This document shows, piece by piece, positions 11,755 to 24,539 of a stretch of DNA of 64,000 bases. The stretch is from assembly GCF_914767665.1 (NCBI RefSeq), contig NC_059504.1, positions 21,454,501-21,518,500 of the forward strand, written 5' to 3'. Below the pieces are notes generated by a model, which saw only the letters and a list, made by a program, of their open reading frames with translations, was not told the DNA's origin and did no database searches. A program made the position numbers and the translations under genes. How positions within the stretch are numbered: the first letter of the stretch is position 1; each line of letters opens with the position of its first letter. This DNA is from Harmonia axyridis. Taxonomy: Eukaryota > Arthropoda > Insecta > Coleoptera > Coccinellidae.

Positions 11755-11965
11755 AATATGTACAGGGTGTCTAAAATTCGAAGCTCACTTTTGCATCTCC
11801 AGAACTATAGGACTCAGATATTCAAATATTTCGCTTTATCTTGATTTCTGTTCTAGATATTCAAAAAATTCCGAAACGTTTTTTTCAGTAATTTTTATTA
11901 CAGATCATAGAATTTTAATACTGTTTCAGAGACATAGAACAAAGTTGGTGTTCCTTAAATGAGAG
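11755..11965 (+). repeat. Interspersed repeat family D, partial copy
   Basis: Starts TACAGGGTGTCTAAAATTCG and continues with ATTTCGCTTTATCTTGATTT and TTCTGTTCTAGATATTCAA. These phrases recur at 25085-25400, in inverse orientation at 26200-26475, and at 35245-35985. TACAGGGTGT is a common end of insect Tc1/mariner derivatives. No protein is visible. Confidence 0.6.
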
Positions 11966-12434
11966 GTTTTTCGAAAATGTTAGGTAACCCATTTAAAATC
12001 ACCAACTGTTTTGAGTATCATATAAACCATAACACATCAGGACATTCTAGATGAAGATTATTTAAGTCATTTCCTTTTCCATAGATTTAATTTTTCCAGG
12101 CCCCACCGAACCCACCTTAGGGCTACGGTCTTATCAACACAAAATTTGACCTCAAAGTGATACATTGAAAGCTATGTACATAAAGATTTTGTAATAGCCT
12201 TCGAACCGATACTATTCCAACTTCAATGTTATTTACTCGTATGCTGAATTCCTCATTTACCTCGGTACGATATCACCTCTATGTTGAATATGGGTGAAGC
12301 AGATCAAAATGAATTTTGCGAAATATAATCCTTCTTCATGTCATTATTAACAATAATAGGTACGTCAAAGTTATCATACGCTTTCCGGAGTTGATAGAAT
12401 GATAGAATATTCTAAAATTCAGGATTGCGAGAGG

Positions 12435-13283
12435 TAATTGTTGGTGTCCCCCAGGGGTCAATTCTTGGGCCGATCCTTTTCGTGATATATATAAATGATA
12501 TCTTCAAGAACATACCATCAGATGCAGTTTGTATTTATGCAGATGATTCCTCCTTTTTGAACAAATGAATGAAATATGTACGAGTAAGGAGTGGTTTTCG
12601 GCTAATGGACTCAGGACTCATGAATGATTTCAAGACCCAGAATAGGTATCATCTTCACCAGTAAAACAGATATTAATACATCAATCGAATATTTAGGACT
12701 GGAATTTCAATCTGACCTGAGCTGGAGGAATCATATAACAAATTTATGTAAAAAGATTATCGACATCGATTTTCATGATTCGGAGAATGAGAAAAATAAC
12801 TAGAACAGAAGTCGCAAAACTAGCGTATTATTCTTCCTTCCACAGTACGGCCATATATGGTATCATCTTGTGGGGGCAAAGTACGGATGCTGAGAGAGTC
12901 CTACTGCAACAAAAAAAGGCAGTACGAGCCATTTTTCAGATGAAATCTACTGAGAGTTGCAGAGAGGTCTTCAAGAGAGAGAATATCTTGACCATCACGG
13001 CAGTCTTCATACTCACCTATCTCAACTTTGTCCATCAGCACAGGTTAAAATTTCAAAAAAACTCAGATTTTCATGATTACAACAAGCGTCGGAAAAGTGC
13101 ATTTGCCATACCATCGGCCAGAATAGGGAAAAGCCAACAGGGCCCAAACAACACATGTATCAAACAGTATAATGAACTTCTAGAATCTTTCAAGAAATTG
13201 AGTCCCACCGTTTTTCACAAAAGAGTGAAAAAGTTACTTTTGGAGAAAACGATATATAGGTTGAGTGATTTCAAATTATATTA
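12435..13283 (+). pseudogene. Jockey-like LINE reverse transcriptase, broken
   Basis: The start of the fragment encodes GVPQGSILGPILF, then IYINDIF and the catalytic YADD box at about 12536-12550. A stop and frameshifts follow, then LGLEFQSDLSWRNHI and a long intact frame from 12775 to 13281. That frame carries the C-terminal part of ORF2 (YSSFHSTAIYGIILWG, QKKAVRAIF) and ends in SDFKLY. The endonuclease and N-terminal RT are missing, as is usual for a 5'-truncated LINE. Not functional. Confidence 0.9.
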
Positions 13284-13539
13284 AATTTTGAACATTGAGT
13301 TTGTTCGATTATGTGCTTTTTTCTGTGTATATTCTTATACATTTAAATGTTTTTATATTTATTTTTTTATATATTTGACTAGCTTAGCATTTCTTTCTAT
13401 ATTTGACAAACCATGGAAATTTTTTATGGTTATTATTTGTACATGTATATATATTTCGTCGTGTAAAACAAATTGCAGAATGGGTTCCTATTCCAAGTGT
13501 TGGAATTGCCTTCTGCAACGAGTATTAGACGATATTTTC

Positions 13540-13955
13540 TCTATTTCAGACAAGTTTTGTGAAATATTGTCGAAATTCAATGCAAAAATCAGATTATACA
13601 TCCTAGGGACTTTTGTTTTGTATCTTGGCAGTTAGTGTGACTGTTACGAAAATTGACAGATTATTTGAATTTGAATATGAATCGTACGTTTCGAATTTTG
13701 AATTAATTTACAATTACGCATTGAATTCGTGAATTATGTCTGACGAAATCGAATTAAGCGAAATTGCGAATAATGTTACGAATCATTTCACTATATCCAA
13801 ATTATATTATATTGACAATTAAAATATCTTGAAATTTGATAGGATCGGAAGTCAACCACAAAACGAAAAATATAACTGAAAAAATGCTGTAATGATCTCA
13901 TTACAGCATTGTTTTTATTACTGTAATGAACGCATTACGATACTGAAATAGAGAA
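13540..13955 (+). repeat. Repeat family E, copy 1, with small ORF and terminal inverted repeats
   Basis: Bounded by CTCTATTTCAG at the left and CTGAAATAGAG at the right. It contains a hairpin block around 13885-13935 (GCTGTAATGA / TCATTACAGC). The same ~415-bp unit is present inverted at 55455-55878. The flanking sequence with ACGAGTATTA and GGAATTGCCTTCTGCA also recurs at 49560 and 55890, suggesting repeated insertion into or next to another repeat. A short frame starts at 13736. Confidence 0.75.
13736..13822 (+). CDS. 28-codon small ORF inside repeat family E
   Basis: Reads MSDEIELSEIANNV then TNHFTISKLYYIDN. The inverted copy at 55587-55685 has the equivalent MTDEIDLTPPELGEIANNVA then NHYTISKLLILY with the reading frame kept. 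Differences include a 9-base in-frame insertion. Frame preservation in two diverged copies hints at past coding function, perhaps the start of a longer transposon protein. No promoter or family is recognised. Confidence 0.25.
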   Translation: MSDEIELSEIANNVTNHFTISKLYYIDN

Positions 13956-13999
13956 ACTTTTGGATCTTCATTGATTTCTATGAAATCTACAGTTGTTCC

Positions 14000-14691
14000 C
14001 ATTGTGTAATTACTTTTTGGACACCATAGATTTTTCGATAAATTCTCGATTCAATAACACTGTCTGTTATGGGTCTAATAATATGAATCAATTTTTGTAA
14101 GGTGGTAAAGAGATCTCAAAACTGAAGAATGCAAACTGATATATTAAATCGAGAAATATCATCGTTCTGACCTTACACCAAACACCGTATGACTTCTATA
14201 ATTCTAGTGCTTCGATTTATCAGCTTTCTGAGAATCTGTAATTTAAACAACACACTCCTATCATATTTCCTTATGATAAAACTTATCTCTTGGTGGGTGT
14301 TAATGATAATAAATTAATCACTGATATCTGTAAAAAACTCGATACGAACATTTCATATTCGAATAGTTTGAAATATTCTCCTTCTCGATTTATTCGACAT
14401 GTGACTTTACGTTCGGAACTTTTTTTCTGAAAGAAGTGCCAAGCGCAAAGTTTCGATAGATAAGGGAGCATCTGCAGATAAGACATGGGGTGCAAGCTGT
14501 TTCGGAACGTAGCACGTGTCAACCAGAAACCATCCCTAACGAAGTTGTAGATAAGATAGGCAGAAGTTAATTGTATCCCCCAATTTTCCCAATTAGATAT
14601 TATGTTCCAATAAGGACCTTTTTGGTTATAAATAGACGGCTATAGAACAACTTCGGAACTACCAAAACGTCGAATCTCTCATTTTCCGATC
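14000..14691. other. Non-coding gap
   Basis: AT-rich. No exon or known repeat match was recognised. A 79-codon minus-strand frame at 14283-14522 has no domain. Confidence 0.5.
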
Positions 14692-15710
14692 AATAAGGGG
14701 GGTACTGGGGGTAATTACAACCACCCCCCGCCCCCCCAAGATTTCCAAAATATAAAATTTCAGAATTCTCTCAGAGACGAAGAACGAAAATTTTTCCATA
14801 AAATGAACCGTTTTACTGTTCTTTTAAAATCGACACGGAGCAAAAATCGGACCTTTTAACAGCACCACGAGCACATCTATATGTCCGAGGTTGATTATTT
14901 TCCTTTATCAACCCGTTTTGTTGGAGTCCCCCTTGTTTTGCCATCTGTGATTTTTGCATTCGTCATCGGTTCCCGTTATTTTCGGTTTTTTTTTATCATT
15001 TTCGTCACAAAGTTTTAATACTGCAGTTATCAAAGAACTGAACTGAGTTATTCGCATAGCAAAATTGTCAGTGCTGTGTTTTACAACTTAATATGTATAT
15101 TCAATTCAAATTGCAATTTATTTGTGAAAACATCAGTGTTGAATTGACTATATCTATATGGTGTTCCTAAATTGGAGGTACAAACGAAAATGACAAATCC
15201 CTGGGATCATTTTTAGAAATATATTGTCCTATCCTATAATTTGGGTCCACAAACATTTTGTTTTCGAGATAGAGATGTTAAAGTTCAAGTTTTTTTCTCA
15301 TTGCTCCTTCCCTTCCCTTTCCTTGAATATTGGTAGTTTAGAAAAATGTAAAAAGAAACTCTGGTCCAGTAGTAGACTTTTTGGTTTCTTGTCGGTTCTT
15401 GTCGAACAATTCTTCAGTAATCATCAGGAAAATTCAAATTATTATAAGATCCAGTAAGCTGTCATAATTAATATAATCATAATTAATATAATTAATTATA
15501 AGTTTTGGTACTTATTTACTCAATCTGTAGAGGAGATTAATAAAGATTTTATTAACTGTTGAGTATCACAAGAAAGTAGGACTACAAGACACACCCTGTA
15601 TCTCTAAAACAAAGCGTAGGCGAGCCCATGTGAAGGACATTATATTATTGAAATTATTCAAGGAATTTCTCATTTTTCTTCGTAATCAAATTTAGGAACA
15701 CCCTATATTA
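14692..15710 (-). repeat. Repeat family A, copy 2 (inverted)
   Basis: Reverse-complement match to 62630-63860. Landmarks are the G-rich/C-rich block GTACTGGGGGTAATTAC near the left end, the phrase TTCAATTCAAATTGCAATTT, and a nested foldback from about 15157 (GGTGTTCCTAAATTGGAGG) to 15710 (AATTTAGGAACACCCTATAT). No coding capacity. It sits in opposite orientation to copy 3, 48 kb away across the pannier exons. Confidence 0.75.
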
Positions 15711-16960
15711 AGTAAGAACCATCGAATCGATTATTTATCAAAAATTGCAAACATTTCGAGTAATTTTTGGTTTTTATTATTATCAAACCTTTCTTTCTCA
15801 CATTACAGATATGAATAAAAGTTGTCGTCAAACAATGTTTTTTCGATTACCAAACCCCCCCCCAAAAAAAAAAATCTGCGCCCTTGTTTCCAATCAGTCA
15901 GCAAATATAAAAAATCAAAGAAACTACACCTTCTTGAATTTTCAAAATATATTATGTTAGAATTGGCCAATTCTAGAAATTTACGAAAACCACTGACTTT
16001 GTGTCAAGAGCTTTTAATCACTCGTTCATTGATAGACATATATCTATGAGATGTGAAGTTATGTTTGTCTTGCGATTCTGATGACAGCTACTTAACCGTC
16101 CACTTCAATCTCTGCATGAACATAGAACTTATTATTTTACATTTATATAGCGTTTTCCAATAGGAATTATACTATTTAAAAAGGATATAATGAGTTATAT
16201 TTATGATATTTTCTGTTGAATATGTTATGCCATTTCCATGGAGAGATACACGTTTTAACAATGTTCTGAAATTTTTGATTTTTTTTATTAAAATCATCAT
16301 CATTTTTGAATACTGAGAGAAATTCAGGAAGAATTCGTGAATGACGTTATTCAGTTAATCGACTCACTATTCGTCTTATTGCAGACGCTCAAAACCAAAA
16401 AAAAAAAAAAACTTTAATGCTCGGGTAAGAATTTCACGAAATATAAATACGCAGAACTACAAATCAATAGATCAACAAATAATTAAATAGCTAATTGTAG
16501 GTTCACAATGGATAGAGAATTTGTTTGCATGGAAATCGATTAATATAAAAAATAGTCAGCTTTTTCTTGAAGATGTTATGAATACGATATCAAATTTAAT
16601 TAATCCGAAGTGTTAATGTTTTCTTCCATACTATATCAGTTTCGATTTTACATAGGAATTGAGTACCTGTACGAAAAAAAAATAATTATAAGAACCTATA
16701 AAGTGAAATCTGATGTTTATAGAATGATAATAGATGTAATTAGATCCAGTTGTGTTGTCAACAGAACGTTCTACGTGGATATATTCTCCAACTGTCAAGT
16801 TTCTTGAAATGGTACTCGATAGTGAATGTAGGTACGAAGTTTCTGCTAATTGGTATAGAATTATACGTTGAAAAAAAATTCGAAGTATGTTATACCAGTT
16901 CGAAAATTATAGTGATTCAGTAAACCCTGATGATGGCTATTATAAATGGGAAAATCACAC
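15711..16960. other. AT-rich non-coding stretch
   Basis: Homopolymer runs (C7A11 at about 15855, A15 at about 16398) and no supported gene. Nothing else recognised. Confidence 0.5.
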
Positions 16961-16969
16961 TCTGTAGCC

Positions 16970-17130
16970 GGATACAATTAATGTATTGATTACTGTAAAG
17001 TGTGCGCACCTTATATAGGATATTCTCGTATGGTTGTAATCTAATAATGTATTCCATTATTAGATTAAAATCATACGAGAATATCTGATCTAAGGTGCGC
17101 ACACTCTCACAGTAATCGGGAAGTACAGTC
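16970..17130. repeat. Foldback (inverted repeat) element
   Basis: Left-arm segments GATTACTGTAAAGTGTGCGC, GGATATTCTCGTATG and AATCTAATAATG are mirrored on the right as CATTATTAGATT, CATACGAGAATATC and GTGCGCACACTCTCACAGTA. Arms are about 65-70 bp with few mismatches and a short spacer near 17050. Typical of a foldback MITE or of local inverted duplication. Confidence 0.88.
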
Positions 17131-17150
17131 CATTCAGGAATTATTGACAT

Positions 17151-19000
17151 CGAAGTAGGCCTTGAACGTCTAGTCGCGGCTTTATTTCTGGTTACAAAAA
17201 TATCACTAAAAATTGCTATGGTTCATCATAGAAATAACCAGTTTAAATTATTTTCATCATTTTTGTATCCGAAAGATCCTGAATTTTCGAAATTACGGTT
17301 ATTACGATGGGACGCATACAGTCATGATTTAATAAATTGAAATTCAGATTATATAACGTAAAAAAATAGTATAATGCTATATCATTTCAAGGAAATCCAA
17401 TGAAGAGATATCTATTCATTTAAGAGTTGCCCATGAAAGATCCTATTGAAGATTATTAAAATATGCATATTCCTTTTCACCAAAGGCTCTTCAAAAATTG
17501 TTGCATTACTGATGGACACTGGATACCTACCGACCTGCTTGCAAAATTCTTATCAAATAACTCTTATGGATCATTTTAACTATGGTGTCTAAACTGGTGA
17601 AGAAAACAGAAAAACCTGGTTGATAAATTTAAATAGTATAGCTTAGTGAATGGAAGAGCCATATCATAATAAGACAGACATGAAATTCAAAAAATCCATT
17701 TAGTATATGAAAAATTTTGACATCACAGTTGTACTGTAACTTTCAAAATTGGAACCAATTTATCAGCCGATGTGTAAATTACTTTCTGAAGTCACTACTT
17801 ATTGAAACTGTTCATGACATGAATGATTGATTAAACTTGTATGAAAAATATAGGTACTATTTGTACTCAAGTTTTCTGTTTTTTATTGAAATGCTTTTAT
17901 ACTAGTTACTATTAAATTACATGAAGTATTTTGCCCATAACAGCTTTAACTCACTCACTTTAAGCATTTTTGCATGAAATTATTTTTAATTTGTGAATTT
18001 TACAATTTTATTGCATTCTAATATTATCTTCAACTGGGTAAGAGGTGAAGAAATTCTTGAAGTTACTCTTCTGAATATATTTTTCGATTAAATACTCAGT
18101 AAAAATTCTATAAAGCAATTGGAATTTATTAGATTTTTGGATTACTCATTGAAGAACAAAAAACAGATATAACAATACTTAATTTCAATATAGAATATAA
18201 ATAAATTATAGATGCAATGCCAAGACTTTGTTTAGCAACCCAATTATAAAATAATTCTCCCTTCATAGATTTATATAATCCTCATGATCACCACTGTCAA
18301 AACAAAACATCCAGGTAAAAATCCAAATATCCAGCATTCAAAATAGTAATCCTTCCACTTTTACCCCTAAATATACTTGAAAAACTTTTTGTTTTCTTTC
18401 TAGAGTCCACTGTTGAATAATGCTGCCATTTTCGAAAAACCAAGTTTCCTCCAGATAAATGAATTTGTTTCCGGTACCATAGTCAACTCTTCAGTCCACT
18501 GTACTACAGAGGTAGTCAAGAGATATTTCAAACATCAGGAACTTTATGACACGGAACATTTGGTGTCAACAAACTAAGTCCCATCATGTTTGAGCTCTGA
18601 GAAGCGATCGCTCTGTGGTCACTTGAGTCGAAAATGGTCTCAAACAATAAGTTTCATCTTACTGATGTAGTATTCGTCCTCAAAATCGATTCTGTCCGAC
18701 CCTGGGTCGATTGATATCACTGAACCAAAAGAGTACATAAATTCCATGAAAAACATTTTTTTTTTAGTCATCATTTTTATACCGATGAACAGAAACATAA
18801 TAAAATGAGAAGTATTTCATCATATATTAAATCATAGAACAACTTTCATTAACTCAATAATATTTCCATTATTCCAATGTTCAGTTTATTATTCGATCAT
18901 TGAAATTGACCGAAGAAGTTAATATAAGACTTTATACACCTAATAAACATTTTCCTACTCAATGAAATTGCAACAAGGAACACTCAAACTCAGTTTTACA
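17151..19000. other. AT-rich non-coding stretch
   Basis: 1.85 kb without coding signals or repeats that recur in the window. 18440-18740 is slightly less AT-rich. Confidence 0.5.
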
Positions 19001-19012
19001 TTCGTGATATGA

Positions 19013-19930
19013 TTGTCATTCTTTAATACAATGAACAATTGTTTGTACCACCCTAATCCAAACAAAACAGAAGTTTCCTGTTTTCATTTGAATTACCAAG
19101 ATAAACACAATAAATTGAAAGTAACTTTCAATAAGTCCGTTTGGAAACATATTTATACTTCCAAATATCTTGGAGTTAAACTATATCCTTCTTTGAATTT
19201 CAAGGTCCACTTGGAAAATTTACGTATGAAATCGTTAAGTCGAGAAATAAAATTCTTCAAGAATTAGCTGGTTCTTCATGGGGTGCTGATGCCAGCACTC
19301 TTCGTAAGGCAGCTTTAGCCTTGTTTTTTTCTGCTGCTGAACGCTGTTGTTCTGTTAGGTTTAATAGTGCTCATGTTCATAAAATTGATGCACAGCTTAA
19401 CGTTTCCATAAGAATTATCATTAGATTATTAGACTATTAGATCAACACCTTTATATTGGTTACCAGTGCTCATAGTGCCTCATATCCGTAGACAGGTTGC
19501 AGTCAAGAAATCTTGGGATAAATTTCATTTCTACCTGAACTTATTTCCAATCGTCTTACCTCCCAGATACTAGAACTGCCAGATTGAAGTCTGCACGTAA
19601 AACTTTCTGGATTGATACTTTCCTTGAATCTAATGAGTGACAAGGAAATTCGGCATTCGGAATGGAGTTCTTGTAATGTGTTCAACAAGAGTCCAATCGT
19701 TGTTCCTTCTGAGAAGGTTTTAGGTTTCAAACTTCCTAGGGAAATTTGGTGTATTCAAATCGACTTAGGACTGGTCATGATCGTTGCAATAGTATTCACT
19801 CAAATTGGTATTCTTTTGAAAGTCCACTGTGTGAGTTTGGCGTATAAGAAATCATTGACCACTTGGTGAATAGTTGTCCATTTTATGAATTTCATGGTGG
19901 TTCGAAGCTATTCATTCAGTTTCAGATCCT
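19013..19930 (+). pseudogene. Non-LTR retrotransposon ORF2 remnant
   Basis: Fragments in shifting frames read NPNKTEVSCFHLN and SKYLGVKLYPSLNFKVHLEN (the region after the RT active site), then SWGADASTLRKAALALFFSA. Further on, PHIRRQVAVKKSW appears near 19480, and ESPLCEFGVEEIIDHLVNSC with FYEFHGG appears near 19820-19900, an ORF2-tail zinc-knuckle-like end. The active-site half is missing, and frameshifts and stops interrupt it. Distinct from the Jockey-like fragment at 12435. Confidence 0.8.
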
Positions 19931-20179
19931 TTTCAAGAATGAGTCGCTATAACTTTAAATCAATATAATGGAAACTATACTAACTGACAAAGAAACTGCA
20001 AAAACCAGAGAGCTGTTCAAATTTGGAATTTTTTTTTGGAAAAACATAGATAGTATAGCAAGGAGTAAATGATTGAATTTGGAAAAAACATCGTGAAGGT
20101 TTTTTCATGTACTTAAATAATTTTTGTTACTTAAATATTGTAGTCATTTTTTTGCAAGTTTTTTAATTTAAAAAGCTGT

Positions 20180-20760
20180 TCGAGGAGATCCAAAGTCGAC
20201 GTTTAGTTGTTGTAAAAATGCCTAGAGCACGTGTACGCGAAATTTATCGACATCAGATAAGTGAAATTGAAAGAGGTCGAATTATTGGTCTACGTGTGAC
20301 GGGGTTGTCATTTCGTGAAATCACTAACCATACGATCAAAAATCCAACTACTGTTATGAGATGTTGTCAAGCGTGGTTTGATAATACCCGAAATCGAAGA
20401 AGATTAGAGACCGGGCGTCGAAGGGGCACAAATGAAGTTCAAGATCGATGTCTAAGACTTGGCCATTAGAGACCGATTTGCGACAGCTCGATCTTTGGCT
20501 GATGAATGATTAGGACAACAAGACCATCCTGTAACTGTCCAAACGGTTTACCGCCGGATAAGTTCTTTTGGACTGCAGCATTATCGACCCCATTTTGTGT
20601 TACCTTTCAGGGAGATAGACGTGAACCTCAGTTTATTGTTGAGCGTCATATACACCGGACAGTAGGCGTTATGGTATGGGGTGCTATTGCACATGCAAGT
20701 AGGTCACCTTTAGTCTTTAGTCGAGGTAACAAATTTATTAAAAAAAATTGTAAACCCTTC
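20180..20760 (+). mobile_element. Tc1-like transposase remnant
   Basis: A frame from 20218 encodes the N-terminal paired-like DNA-binding region with ERGRIIGLRVTGLSFREI and TTVMRCCQAWFDNTRNRRR. It breaks near 20469. Nearby frames continue AIRDRFATARSLADEW, HPVTVQTVYRRISSFGLQHY, and, after a deletion removing the first catalytic Asp region, HRTVGVMVWGAIAHASRSPL. Sequence after 20720 is not transposase. Terminal repeats were not identified. Confidence 0.85.
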
Positions 20761-20819
20761 ATTCTTTTCTCCAAATTTCAATCATTTACTTCTTGCTATA
20801 CTATCTATGTTTAACCAAA

Positions 20820-21899
20820 AAAAATAAAAGTAAACAGCAAACTTTCATAAACAGATCCTTCTGGATGTTGCAATTTCTTAATATATAACATTTATTACAT
20901 CTTTCTGGTTCTTTCCTCTTTGTTTTCAGATTTAATTATAATATATACGTTGTCAACGTTTGGTGAAAAGGAAGTAGGTAGGGGAACTATTTTGTTTGGA
21001 AGAAGATGAAGCCCTTCAATATGAATATGTCATCTTATTCTGTAAACAAATACCGAAAACAATCACTACTCATATACGGGGAAACAGAGTTTTTGCTCAG
21101 GTTTTATTTATGCTCTTGTAGTCTTGTATCATATTCACCAATTTGATGATTTTTTAGCAGTTAAGACGCGAATCTGGCATTCACTATAGATAAATCGAAT
21201 AGTGAGAAGATTGTGGTCTTTTACTATTTAGTAAGAGACAACTGATAACCTAATTTCAGAAACGCGAAGACAATCAATTGCAGATAGGCAGAAGGTTCAT
21301 AAACAAGAAAAACTCTTGCAAACATCGGCACAACAAGAACCTATTTCCGATATCCACGTCTCAATCTCCACTTTTCTCTCTTTGTACATCGGAAGACCAT
21401 CAAGAATCTAATGTAGAAACTGAATAATAGAAAGCCGGGAACTGCTATCCGCCTGCTTAGATAGCAACGCCGACATATGCGCTGATAACAGATTTTCAGA
21501 GTGTCCGTAGTAATTGTTGAATGGTGGTGATAAGAGCTCATAAATAAATAATCAGTATTGCTGGTTCTTTACGATAAGACCACCATGCTGAACACAATGA
21601 GAGGGTGATAACGAAGCTAACCTCTTTTTTTCTCCTTTTCCGCAGCAGGAAAATGGAAATGGAAGCAGGAATGCGCGTTTTCCTCTGCACCATAAACTAC
21701 CTAGTCCAGTCAATATGTCTTTTTCACAGGAAAGTTTTTGGGTAGTTTTTATTTCTTCAATTTTATATAATTTTTGGGGTGTTGAATCTGAATCTGAGGT
21801 TTGCCACCAAAATTTCGTGACGGAACATTGAAGAAAATGAAAAAAAGTTTTTTGCGAATCACTCGGAAAATATCAATTTTTCGTGAATTTTTTTGCGGT
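20820..21899. other. Non-coding gap
   Basis: AT-rich. No gene or repeat was recognised. The 66-codon minus frame at 21341-21541 lacks a domain. Confidence 0.5.
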
Positions 21900-22525
21900 T
21901 TGGACCAAAAATTTACAGGGCGTTCATAAAAAGATAATGAACTTCGACAATTCAAATTCATCAAAACTCAAGATTTTCAAATTAGAACCTATATTTTCTA
22001 TTATTTCAATCGATTCTACGTACAAAATAGTGGGGGTTACTTGAGCAAACCCTATACCCAAAATGATTACTTCAAGAGTTATCGAGGAAGAACTTGAAAG
22101 GAGGACAAACTGCAATTCCTCCCTTTCAAGTTCCTCCTCGATAACTCATTCATGTATTCATGTATTATTCATTACGCATCTGCAGAATCGAAAAAAAAAT
22201 GTTTTCGAAAAAACCTTTTTCGGCCGAAAAATTGAGGAAAACAAGTGAGTCCTCATTTTTTCCTTAAGAATCCCATTAACTCATGAACCGTTGAGTTTTT
22301 ACCAAGGTATGGCATATTGCCGAAATTGTCGTCAAAAAAGCTATCTAATGATGCAATAATATACGGGTAGTCCGTTTGAAATAAGGAAGTAGTAGACTCT
22401 TTCCGGTATATAACCGGAACTTGTAGAAATCTGAAAATATTTTAAGGAGAAAGATATCGTCTCAAACCCCAACATGCAAATTTTCAGCACAAAAATAGGT
22501 CATCCCGGTGAATCACCCTGTATAT
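21900..22525 (+). repeat. Repeat family B, copy 2
   Basis: Begins near TTACAGGGCGTTCATAAAAA and ends at GAATCACCCTGTATA. It shares CTATCTAATGATGCAATAAT, GAAATAAGGAAGTAGTAG and CAAATTTTCAGC with 1594-2250. It contains an ~80-bp hairpin at 22075-22148. Confidence 0.7.
22075..22148. repeat. Hairpin inside repeat B
   Basis: GAGTTATCGAGGAAGAACTT on the left pairs with AAGTTCCTCCTCGATAACTC on the right. Arms are about 30 bp with a ~12-base loop (ACAAACTGCAAT region). Probably part of the mobile element's own structure. Confidence 0.85.
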
Positions 22526-22529
22526 GATT

Positions 22530-22605
22530 ATATGAATTTTGAACTCGTGGAAGAATATGAATGCATTCTGTTCTTGTATTATAAATAACTATTCTAAGGA
22601 AAGAA
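22530..22605 (+). repeat. Fragment of repeat family H
   Basis: GAATTTTGAACTCGTGGAAG and CTTGTATTATAAATAACTAT are shared with 56440-56495 and 60815-60885. Confidence 0.65.
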
Positions 22606-22737
22606 ATGTAAAATTTTCGCCTGTGTTTTCATGGAAATATACCGAGTGGCCAGAATATCAGGCATTTATTCAGTAAAAAGTGTTATTGAAATATCAATTT
22701 TCTTTTTCCACTTTCGCGGGAACTATTGATTTGCCAG

Positions 22738-23081
22738 CAGTGGCGTAGCCAAGGGTGGTGATAAGGGGGATATATCCACCTCCAGGAAAAATATCAATTT
22801 TAAGTCACAACGCCCAATAATTTGATTGTGTAAAAATATCATTAATTCATTCATCAACCATCAGCGGTTAAATCAAAGGGCTTGATTACAGTCGTCGGCA
22901 TAATCAATTTATGGCTATAAATGTCAAATCGATCGGGTAAAATTAATGAGATTTAGGAGTAAAAGCTCCGAACTACTCGAATTGAAACTCAATCTCAAGA
23001 AGTGGTTGGAAATTCAAAGGACATCAGATACGAATAATCAACTTTTTTCTTTATCCCCCCTATGTCTGGGTACGCCACTGG
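22738..23081. mobile_element. hAT-type MITE with CAGTGGCGTA ends
   Basis: Terminal inverted repeats CAGTGGCGTA (22738) and TACGCCACTG (ending 23081) are classic hAT-like ends. Flanking octamers TTTGCCAG and GTTGCCAC agree at six of eight positions, consistent with a decayed 8-bp target duplication. A relative lacking the left end is at 61740-61950. No coding sequence. Confidence 0.8.
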
Positions 23082-23164
23082 TTGCCACTTCTCTAACTAG
23101 AAATGTAGCAGGAAAACATACTAACGAATCACCATACAAATTATTTTTAAAATTGATCTATATC

Positions 23165-23230
23165 AGGGGCGGATCCAGACGATCTTTGAGGGGGGGGGCA
23201 TAAAAAGTCACGGCTCATATAGGTTAGCAA
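23165..23230 (+). mobile_element. Possible hAT-like left end
   Basis: CAGGGGCGGATCCAGACGAT followed by a G-run is a common hAT terminal style in insects. No matching right end was found nearby. Confidence 0.35.
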
Positions 23231-23468
23231 AATAGCGGAATTTTTTGTTGGTACCTACCGGGTCAAGTGTTTTTTTATATATAAATTGATTTTAGTAAAT
23301 CATAACAAATTCCAAATCATAACATCCAAAATTTTTGTAGGACAAAAACAAGGAAAAATTTCACATATTCCGTAAATTTATTTCATAAGAAAACCCAGGC
23401 GCAAGAAAGTATAAGGTGTAGTAAAAAGAAAACCATTATTATTGCATTAAGAACAAGGCTTCAATTAC

Positions 23469-23940
23469 CTACCATAGTTGACACAATTGTGCTTTAGGTG
23501 AACAGCTCTTGGCCGAAGGCTCACCGTGTTTCGACGACGACCGTTTTTGCTTGACGTTGTCATAAATGATCCACTTTTCATCACCAGGTACCAAGCGTTT
23601 CAAAAATAGGGCGATTTTGTTGCGATTCTCCAGTGATTCGCAGTGGAAATTCGGTCCATGCGGTTTTTTGGTTAGCTCATGTGATATCCATACATCTAGC
23701 ACTTTCTTGAGATCAGCCTTATGCAAATAGTGTTCCAAACGTTTTATTGTGGACTCTTAAGCTCTTGAGCAATCGAAACAGGACTCGACAATATCCATGC
23801 TTTTATCGATATTTTCGACAATTGGCCAGTGGCCTTTCAGTGCGTGGTGCATCTTTGACATCGAAATTACCGGAAAGGAATCGACGAAACCAAAACTGCA
23901 CGTGATTGGCTATTACAGTATAAGGGCAAAAACACTATTT
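23469..23940 (-). mobile_element. mariner transposase remnant (second subfamily)
   Basis: A minus-strand frame at 23738-23469 encodes DLKKVLDVWISHELTKK, then FLKRLVPGDEKWIIYDNVKQ. GDEKW contains the first catalytic Asp of DD34D mariners. It ends within SSSKHGEPSAKS. Upstream at 23940-23740 the minus strand carries decayed N-terminal sequence (WFRRFRSGNFDVKDAPRTER-like with frame shifts). The rest of the catalytic domain and both TIRs are missing. Different from the AGGCCAATTG family. Confidence 0.85.
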
Positions 23941-24539
23941 ACATTTTCAGCCGCCTGACTGGTATTTTTGTCTTTATCTAAGAAAAACTATAAAATATAA
24001 GGTATTTTCTTTTTGCTAGTGTCCATCATTGTGGCTTGCTCAAAATTAACTGAGTCAACTCATCACAAAACTGTCAGAATGTTTTTGTAGTGCGAAATCT
24101 CATCTTTTTAACGCCATATAGTCCAACCCGATACAACGCAAGATACAGATAACTAAAACCATCTATTGGACAAATAATGAATTCCTTTTCACTACACCTA
24201 TTAAATTAAGACATAATATCTATATCTCATCTCTTGAAATTTGTGACGTTTTAATTTTATAATTTAGTCTGCGAAACAGGCTACAAGATAAAGCTGAAAG
24301 CTTGGAAGAATCAATGAATAGTACACGAAAGTTTAAGACTTTATGTGATCTAACAAAACCTTTTTCTTCTTCTTCCTGATAACCTTTTTTCATATTGAAA
24401 GTTTCTTCAAATATTAAGGCGTTAACAATTTCATCGATAAACTTATTTATACTCACTGGGGAATTTCCTCATTTTCTCCCTAAAATCCACCAGTTTTTGT
24501 AAAAAAAATCCGAGAAAAAATCGATATTTCCCGCAATAT

